Origin: Nitrososphaerota archaeon
GTDB taxonomy: Archaea; Thermoproteota; Nitrososphaeria_A; Caldarchaeales; Wolframiiraptoraceae
NCBI GenBank assembly: GCA_021160205.1
Contig: JAGHCZ010000132.1
Coordinates: 1-9,774, forward strand
Length of the DNA stretch: 9,774 bases
Reading direction: 5' to 3'
Shown here: positions 6,146-9,774 of the stretch, one piece after another
Position numbering within the stretch: position 1 is the stretch's first letter
Layout: each line of letters begins with the position of its first letter
Position numbers and translations under genes: made by a program
Notes under the pieces: generated by a model
What the model was told of the DNA's origin: nothing
Database searches by the model: none
Seen by the model: the letters and a program-made list of their open reading frames with translations, nothing else

Positions 6146-6146
6146 T

Positions 6147-6626
6147 GTGAGCGGACGGCGGTTTAAAGCGCTAATAATATGCACGTCGATTCATCACGGA
6201 AACACTTTGAAGATCGCAAGGGCAATCGCAGGCGTCATCGGTGCGGAGATCGCACGGACTTGGGAAGCAGATCCCGATCAGGTGCCGACTTACGACTTAA
6301 CGGGTTTTGGATCTGGAGTCTATTATGGATCTCTTCATAAATCGATCCTTGAATTTGCAAGGCGGCTTCCGCCAGCCCACGGGAGTAAAGTCTTCATATT
6401 CTCGACTAGTGGGCTGTTAAAGATACCGTTAATCCACGATTACCACCACTCCATTAAGAAGATGTTAAGGACGAAGGGCTACCGCATTATCGGAGAATTT
6501 ACCTGCAGGGGATATAATACTCATGGCCCTTTCAGATGGCTCGGCGGGATGAATAAGGGAAAACCGGATGCGCGGGATCTCGAAAATGCGAGAAAGTTTG
6601 CGGAAAATTTGCTCGAACAAATCTAA
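6147..6626 (+). CDS. Flavodoxin-family protein
   Basis: A 159-residue soluble flavodoxin-fold protein. The FMN phosphate loop is TSIHHGNTLKIARAI (13-27), following the strand KALIIC. GFGSGVYYGSLHKS (53-66) is the second flavin-contacting loop and STSG (86-89) the third. The C-terminal CRGYNTHGPFRWLGGMNKGKPDARDLENA (120-148) marks the subfamily of short archaeal and bacterial flavodoxins annotated loosely as protoporphyrinogen-oxidase (HemG)-like. The protein should carry FMN and transfer electrons, but its partner is unknown. It lies 182 bases from the radical SAM gene, which may need such an electron donor; this is only suggestive. The GTG at 6147 is the sensible start and no Shine-Dalgarno sequence precedes it. 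Confidence 0.88.
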   Translation: MSGRRFKALIICTSIHHGNTLKIARAIAGVIGAEIARTWEADPDQVPTYDLTGFGSGVYYGSLHKSILEFARRLPPAHGSKVFIFSTSGLLKIPLIHDYHHSIKKMLRTKGYRIIGEFTCRGYNTHGPFRWLGGMNKGKPDARDLENARKFAENLLEQI

Positions 6627-6666
6627 AGATCAAGAGACATGTAGCGCATATCGATCGCATTAAAAT

Positions 6667-7209
6667 TCAGTATTCTTTGATCTGGAGCTTTCTCGCTTCT
6701 AACACCTTTTTAACAGCGGTTATTAGCGGGAGCCCGAGGATCGTTTGTGAAATTAATTCGCCTGGAAATACTCCTGCGTATCCTAGCCAGACTACATCGC
6801 CCCACGAAACATTCGGCAATATTATGAACGGGAGATATGATCCCACAATTAGCGTTATTATCGACGCGGATGTCAAGCTGGCGATCGTTAATCTAAGCTT
6901 TCCCTGCCTTCCATAAGCTATTCTATAAACTGCGTAGGACGCTAACAGGTTAGCGATGCTTCCTCCGACGATGTCTATTGGATTGGGAGGATATCCGACG
7001 GGAAAGAGGTTCGCCAAAATACATCCTAGAAAAACTCCGTAGGTCGCCGAAATCCCGACTATGGCCGAGGCCATGATCAAGATGTCCGAGACCCTTACTT
7101 GAAATGGTAGAAAGCTTATTGGCGCTAGGGCTATGGTTAATGCGAAGTATAAGCCCGCGAAAACCGCGACTTCCGCTACGATTTGACTTCTTTTTCTAGA
7201 GGAAGACAT
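6667..7209 (-). CDS. QueT-family membrane transporter
   Basis: A 180-residue protein with five or six membrane helices and QueT family marks: FQVRVSDIL (36-44), GCILANLFP (62-70), IDIVGGSIANLLASY (78-92) and FPGELISQTILGLPL (148-162). Bacterial QueT proteins are substrate-binding (S) components of ECF-type transporters thought to import queuosine precursors, often under preQ1 riboswitches. In an archaeon the cargo could be a deazapurine for archaeosine/queuosine or something else. No ATPase or T component is present here, nor did I see a riboswitch. The ATG at 7209 is preceded by GAGGTGA with good spacing, so this second gene of a - strand pair starts from an internal ribosome site, 42 bases after the AmrS-like stop. 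Confidence 0.85.
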   Translation of the reverse strand: MSSSRKRSQIVAEVAVFAGLYFALTIALAPISFLPFQVRVSDILIMASAIVGISATYGVFLGCILANLFPVGYPPNPIDIVGGSIANLLASYAVYRIAYGRQGKLRLTIASLTSASIITLIVGSYLPFIILPNVSWGDVVWLGYAGVFPGELISQTILGLPLITAVKKVLEARKLQIKEY

Positions 7210-7212
7210 TAC

Positions 7213-7226
7213 ATTTCACCTCTAGG
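7213..7226 (-). promoter_or_regulatory. Shine-Dalgarno sequence for the QueT-family gene
   Basis: GAGGTGAAATGTA directly before the ATG at 7209. GAGGTGA matches the archaeal 16S 3' end well. It contrasts with the first genes of transcripts in this window, several of which lack such a site, and supports translation from a shared mRNA with the upstream AmrS-like gene. Confidence 0.7.
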
Positions 7227-7251
7227 CTCTTGAAAAATTCCACTTCGTTAT

Positions 7252-8310
7252 TTAGATTATTCTGTGGCGGCCTATCACCTCGGAAGTCGGCTTACCGTAT
7301 ATAGCTATAGGATATCCGCAGAATTTACATCTATTTTTCTCATCTAAATTCCATGATAAAATATTGAACCCATATCGCTCAATAACTACCTGTCCGCATT
7401 CAGGGCACACCGTATTTTCGTATGGGTGACCGGGAACGTTTCCGAGGTAAACGTATTTCATTCCTTCTTGCTTTGCGATTTCATGATGTTTTTCGAGCGT
7501 CTTAATGGGCGTTGACGGCAAATCTAGCAGCTTATAATCGGGGTGAAACCTTAGAAAATGAACTGGTACATCCGGTCCCAGACTATCGTGGATCCATCTA
7601 ACGAGTTTTCTAGCTTGATTGAGGTCATCTCCGATCCTCGGAACTATCAGATTTGTGATCTCTATATGTACTCTAGTTTTATCTCGGAGTTCAAGTAGGG
7701 TCTGGTATATTGGGTCCGGGCTCGGAACGCTGCTAAACTTTCTGAGGAAGTCTTGGTCTCCATTTCCCTTGAAGTCCACCGTCGCCGCGTCTAAGAAATC
7801 TTTTGCCTCGTTTACGGCTTCGGGAGTCCAGTACCCATTTGTCACGAAAACGTTTATCATCCCCTCTCTTCTCGCCAACACTCCGATGTCATGCGCGAAC
7901 TCCATGAAAATTACGGGCTCGTTATAGGTATACGCTATTCCATCGCTCCTATACCGCTTAGCCATCTTCACGACCAGATCCGGGGTAACATCCGTTCCCT
8001 CGATCTTCCTCCTTTGACTGATGTCGAAATTTTGACAATATTTGCACGCCCAATTACATCCCGTCGTGGCTATCGAAAAGACTCTGGCCCCGGGAGCGAA
8101 GTGCATTAACGGCTTCTTTTCTATGGGAACGACGTTCGCCGCGATTATTTTTCCATACACGTGCAGGTATAGGACTCCGCCGACGTTCCCCCTAACCCCG
8201 CAGAACCCAACCTGCCCCGGAGCCAGCTTGCAATATCTTGGACACGCCTTGCAGACAACGATTCCTCCGTCAATTTTTTCGTAAAGCCTTGCAGGCTTAC
8301 CTTCTACCAT
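7252..8310 (-). CDS. amrS: AmmeMemoRadiSam-system-type radical SAM enzyme (AmrS-like)
   Basis: A 352-residue protein. An N-terminal cysteine motif, CKACPRYCKLAPGQVGFCGVR (20-40), leads into the radical SAM core, where CNWACKYC (Cys85, Cys89, Cys92) binds the 4Fe-4S cluster. AYTYNEP (126-132), VTNGYW (156-161) and VHFLRFHPDYKL (250-261) are typical of the AmrS/PflA-like COG1180 group. A C-terminal zinc ribbon (C302xxC305, C328xxC331) completes the family layout, so the protein is full length. The name comes from co-occurrence with AMMECR1 and Memo proteins; neither is in this window and the reaction is unknown. The ATG at 8310 has GGAGTGG upstream and a TATA-like CTTTATAG (8344-8351). It is the first gene of a pair with the QueT-family transporter. 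Confidence 0.92.
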   Translation of the reverse strand: MVEGKPARLYEKIDGGIVVCKACPRYCKLAPGQVGFCGVRGNVGGVLYLHVYGKIIAANVVPIEKKPLMHFAPGARVFSIATTGCNWACKYCQNFDISQRRKIEGTDVTPDLVVKMAKRYRSDGIAYTYNEPVIFMEFAHDIGVLARREGMINVFVTNGYWTPEAVNEAKDFLDAATVDFKGNGDQDFLRKFSSVPSPDPIYQTLLELRDKTRVHIEITNLIVPRIGDDLNQARKLVRWIHDSLGPDVPVHFLRFHPDYKLLDLPSTPIKTLEKHHEIAKQEGMKYVYLGNVPGHPYENTVCPECGQVVIERYGFNILSWNLDEKNRCKFCGYPIAIYGKPTSEVIGRHRII

Positions 8311-8343
8311 TATGCCACTCCAACTTCATATGGAGGACAGGAT

Positions 8344-8351
8344 CTATAAAG
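8344..8351. promoter_or_regulatory. Shared TATA-like element between divergent amrS-like and GIY-YIG genes
   Basis: CTATAAAG on the + strand reads CTTTATAG on the - strand. It lies about 37 nt from the ATG of the amrS-like gene and about 34 nt from the TTG of the GIY-YIG gene. It is the best TATA candidate for both directions in this 70-bp gap and would give short leaders on each side. Confidence 0.4.
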
Positions 8352-8380
8352 GTTACTCGAGAATATGAATTAGGGAAAAA

Positions 8381-8809
8381 TTGAGAGGCGTCTACCTTCT
8401 CCTGATCAGGGTCGAGAAAAGCGTCAAGATAAAAGTCGGGAAGCTCGGATTGATAGACTTCGAAAAAGGGGAATACGTTTACGTCGGCTCGGATCAAAGA
8501 AATCTAGAGAAGAGGATTCGCAGGCACTCAGCCAAGAATAAGAAGAAAAAATGGCACATAGATTATCTCACCGCGAATGAAAACGTAGCCACCGTAGCGG
8601 CATACGCCTATGATCTCCCGAAAGAATACGAATGCAAAATAGCAAAAGAAGTTTCAACGATCTCTTCGAAGATAATCAAGGGATTCGGATCATCTGATTG
8701 CCGATGTCCCAGCCACTTCTTCAAAATTGACAGGGGATTCAACGAATTAATTTCAAAAATCTCTAACAGAATTAAGAAAGCTCCAATCCTAAAAATGAGA
8801 TTTGTTTAG
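8381..8809 (+). CDS. GIY-YIG nuclease-like protein (DUF123/COG1833 type)
   Basis: A 142-residue protein with the GIY-YIG-type fold of the archaeal DUF123 group: GVYLLLIRV (3-11), GEYVYVGSDQRNLEKRIRRHS (30-50) and KKKWHIDYL (55-63), then GFGSSDCRCPSHFF (101-114). The usual GIY/YIG pair appears as GVY and YVG. Arg45 and His49 in the helix after YVGS match the catalytic surroundings of the group, and Glu84 could be the metal-binding acid. Members sometimes occur fused to endonuclease III and are thought to cut DNA, but their role is not established. The TTG at 8381 is chosen because it starts one residue before the conserved GVY strand. The gene ends by overlapping the convergent AbrB-like gene by four bases. 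Confidence 0.85.
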   Translation: MRGVYLLLIRVEKSVKIKVGKLGLIDFEKGEYVYVGSDQRNLEKRIRRHSAKNKKKKWHIDYLTANENVATVAAYAYDLPKEYECKIAKEVSTISSKIIKGFGSSDCRCPSHFFKIDRGFNELISKISNRIKKAPILKMRFV

Positions 8810-9018
8810 CCGCGGGATCTCCTGCCCCGGAGGGCTCTTTTATTGAGCTTCTGAATTATCATCTTAGATGAATTTACGTCGATGGAGATCGCGAGCTCAT
8901 CTCCTTCTCTAAACGGGAATTGACTGTCGTGAGCTAGCTTGGCGGGTATGTGAATGTAATAATATTCGTTTCCAGTAACGTGAACTTTCTTTCTGAGGTA
9001 ACTTTTAGCCCTGAGCAT
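8806..9018 (-). CDS. AbrB/SpoVT-like (swapped-hairpin) DNA-binding protein
   Basis: A 70-residue protein. RKKVHVTGNEYYYIHIPAKLAHDSQFPFREGDELAISID (9-47) followed by SSKMIIQKL (50-58) matches the beta-alpha-beta swapped-hairpin fold of AbrB and MazE antitoxins: a strand, an IPAKL helix start, the EGDEL turn and a closing strand. The basic tail NKRALRGRRSRG could add nucleic-acid contacts. Such dimers are usually transcription regulators or antitoxins. No toxin ORF lies beside it, so a plain regulator is more likely. A TATA-like sequence on the - strand at about 9056-9065 lies 40 nt upstream, and GAGG precedes the ATG at 9018 by about 10 nt. The last codons overlap the GIY-YIG gene tail-to-tail. 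Confidence 0.78.
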   Translation of the reverse strand: MLRAKSYLRKKVHVTGNEYYYIHIPAKLAHDSQFPFREGDELAISIDVNSSKMIIQKLNKRALRGRRSRG

Positions 9019-9170
9019 GATCTCAGCCTCGCTAGTAAATTTACAGAGGAATTTTGTATATAAAAATTATGAGTAAAAAAGGATTGCTGCTTTTTGCAAG
9101 GCTTCATTAAAAGCTTGTGCTTAAGGCTTTTATTGTCGCGGATGAATACTTGAATTTAAGCGTAGAGAAC

Positions 9171-9386
9171 ATGGGGAGAATAAGAACGAGGAAAGTAAAG
9201 GTCTTGGCTAAGGAAATACTCGAGAAATATCCCGATAAAGTTTCAGCCGACTTCGAGCTTAATAAGCACTTTGTCGGCGAGATCCTAGTGGGCCAAGTCT
9301 CGAAAAAACTTAGAAACCAAGTAGCGGGATATTTGACCAGGCTCATTAAGATTGATCTTAAAAAAGAAGAGGAAGAGGCTGCTTAA
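9171..9386 (+). CDS. rps17e: Ribosomal protein S17e (eS17)
   Basis: A 71-residue small-subunit protein found only in archaea and eukaryotes. It begins MGRIRTRKVKVLAKEILEKY and continues through KVSADFELNKHFVGE and VSKKLRNQVAGYLTRLIK to an acidic tail, EEEEEAA. That is the complete archaeal-size S17e. The frame is open upstream to a TTG at 9117, but the family always starts at MGxIR or MGxVR, so the ATG at 9171 is correct. CTTTTATT at about 9127-9134 is a possible promoter box. The gene fixes the organism as archaeal. It is followed by a C/D sRNA that has its own promoter. Confidence 0.95.
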   Translation: MGRIRTRKVKVLAKEILEKYPDKVSADFELNKHFVGEILVGQVSKKLRNQVAGYLTRLIKIDLKKEEEEAA

Positions 9387-9409
9387 ATATTTCCGCGGCT
9401 TTGTGGATT

Positions 9410-9417
9410 ATTAAATA
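9410..9417 (+). promoter_or_regulatory. TATA-like box for the + strand C/D sRNA and MoaD-like gene
   Basis: ATTAAATA, centred about 27 nt before the 5' stem base of the sRNA at 9441. The MoaD-like gene has no other visible promoter, so one transcript may serve both. Confidence 0.55.
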
Positions 9418-9440
9418 ATGAGCTGTGATAGATTTTTATG

Positions 9441-9500
9441 GCCCGATGATGACGATGACCTGCGCGGAGCATAATGAGGAACATGCACCTTACTGAGGGC
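9441..9500 (+). ncRNA. C/D-box sRNA (2'-O-methylation guide), + strand
   Basis: Elements in order: 5' stem GCCC (9441-9444), box C ATGATGA (9446-9452), guide 1 CGATGACCTGCG (12 nt), box D' CGGA (9465-9468, one change from CTGA), a 5-nt spacer, box C' ATGAGGA (9474-9480, one change), guide 2 ACATGCACCTTA (12 nt), box D CTGA (9493-9496) and 3' stem GGGC (9497-9500). The terminal boxes are perfect, the internal pair is slightly relaxed as is common in archaea, and the 12-5-12 spacing is canonical. Guide 2 is complementary over nine bases (AGGUGCAUG) to what I recall as conserved archaeal 16S helix 34. The RNA overlaps the first codons of the MoaD-like gene. Confidence 0.82.
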
Positions 9501-9774
9501 GATTGCAAGCAGCTCGTTAAGCGCACGGTATTAGTAAGAGTCTTAGGCCCTTTAGAGGAGGCCGTCGAAGGTGGGGTCTTAAAACTCCAAGTCGACGGTA
9601 ATACGAGCCTTTTGGAGCTTTTTAACAAATTTCCCGAAAAGCTTAAGAACACGGTTCTCGTAGGCCGTGAAATCGCGCCTGATCTCTTGGTCGTAGTTGA
9701 CGGCGGCGAGCTGTCATGTCGCGGGCCGCCTGAAGAGGTATTAATCGGAGAGGCAGGAGTAAAGGAAATAGTTC
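9474..9774 (+). CDS. MoaD/ThiS-like beta-grasp protein (3' truncated by window)
   Basis: The frame runs open from an ATG at 9474 (a second is at 9483) to the right edge, about 100 residues. The core LVRVLGPLEEAVEGGVLKLQVDGNTSLLELFNKFPEKL, then EIAPDLLVVVDGGEL, follows the order of MoaD/ThiS ubiquitin-like proteins: strand, short loop, strand, 'T-LLELF' helix, and a PDxLVxVDG strand. Such proteins carry sulfur for molybdopterin or thiamine synthesis or act as protein modifiers (SAMPs). The diagnostic C-terminal Gly-Gly lies beyond the window and cannot be checked. The 14-18 residues before the first strand are unusual for the family and are encoded by the C/D sRNA. No in-frame ATG, GTG or TTG lies between the sRNA and the core, so the overlap seems unavoidable. 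Confidence 0.6.
   Translation, partial: MRNMHLTEGDCKQLVKRTVLVRVLGPLEEAVEGGVLKLQVDGNTSLLELFNKFPEKLKNTVLVGREIAPDLLVVVDGGELSCRGPPEEVLIGEAGVKEIV

Noticed and set aside
6190..6198. TCATCAC as a third C/D sRNA on the - strand
   Set aside because: It lies inside the flavodoxin gene, with no CTGA 12 bases after it and no paired box.
7210..7251. preQ1-type riboswitch before the QueT-family gene
   Set aside because: The gap is only 42 bases, is explained by a Shine-Dalgarno site, and shows no pseudoknot-like pairing.
8806..9018. Antitoxin of a toxin-antitoxin pair
   Set aside because: No toxin-like ORF (PIN, MazF, RelE) is beside it. The convergent GIY-YIG gene is on the other strand and would not share an operon.
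9117..9170. N-terminal extension of S17e beginning at a TTG
   Set aside because: The family starts at MGxIR/MGxVR, which is the ATG at 9171. The upstream residues are simply an open frame.
9383..9652. Open reading frame on the - strand
   Set aside because: It is antisense to the C/D sRNA and MoaD-like gene, and its low-complexity Ser/Arg-rich translation resembles no family.

Overview
The window comes from an archaeon, most likely a thermophilic member of the TACK/Thermoproteota branch. Three things point there. The S17e ribosomal protein gene is archaeal/eukaryotic in type. Several genes have TATA-like boxes about 26-28 nt before a start codon, often with GTG or TTG starts. The one tRNA has almost only G-C pairs in its stems although the surrounding DNA is of moderate GC, and two C/D-box methylation-guide RNAs are present. 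The exact lineage cannot be fixed from this stretch. No CRISPR array, insertion sequence or long repeat is visible.

Layout. 1-137 is the tail of a + gene of unknown function. 189-1082 encodes a zincin-like protein whose HExxH motif is degenerate. 1201-1455 is a small PqqD/RRE-fold protein, followed by a MarC-family membrane protein (1504-2139) and an aldo/keto reductase (2188-3045). A tRNA-Thr(CGT) lies on the - strand at 3073-3145, back to back with a membrane-anchored protein of unknown function (about 3195-3881). A UppP/BacA-family polyprenyl-diphosphate phosphatase (3904-4725, -) is divergent from a cysteine-rich PflA-like radical SAM protein (4810-5964, +). The gap 5965-6146 holds a textbook C/D-box sRNA on the - strand, divergent from a flavodoxin gene (6147-6626, +). 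A - strand pair follows: an AmrS-like radical SAM protein (7252-8310) and a QueT-family transporter (6667-7209). Then come a GIY-YIG (DUF123/COG1833-type) protein (8381-8809, +), a convergent AbrB-like protein (8806-9018, -) and ribosomal protein S17e (9171-9386, +). The window ends in a second C/D-box sRNA (9441-9500, +) that overlaps the start of an incomplete MoaD/ThiS-like gene (9474 onward).

Most genes look like separate transcription units with short or absent leaders. The clear operon-like pair is AmrS-QueT, where the second gene has a good Shine-Dalgarno sequence. The strongest observation beyond the protein genes is the pair of C/D sRNAs. Both have exact 12-nt guide / 5-nt spacer / 12-nt guide architecture, neither shows as an ORF, and one shares its promoter and sequence with the 5' end of a protein gene.
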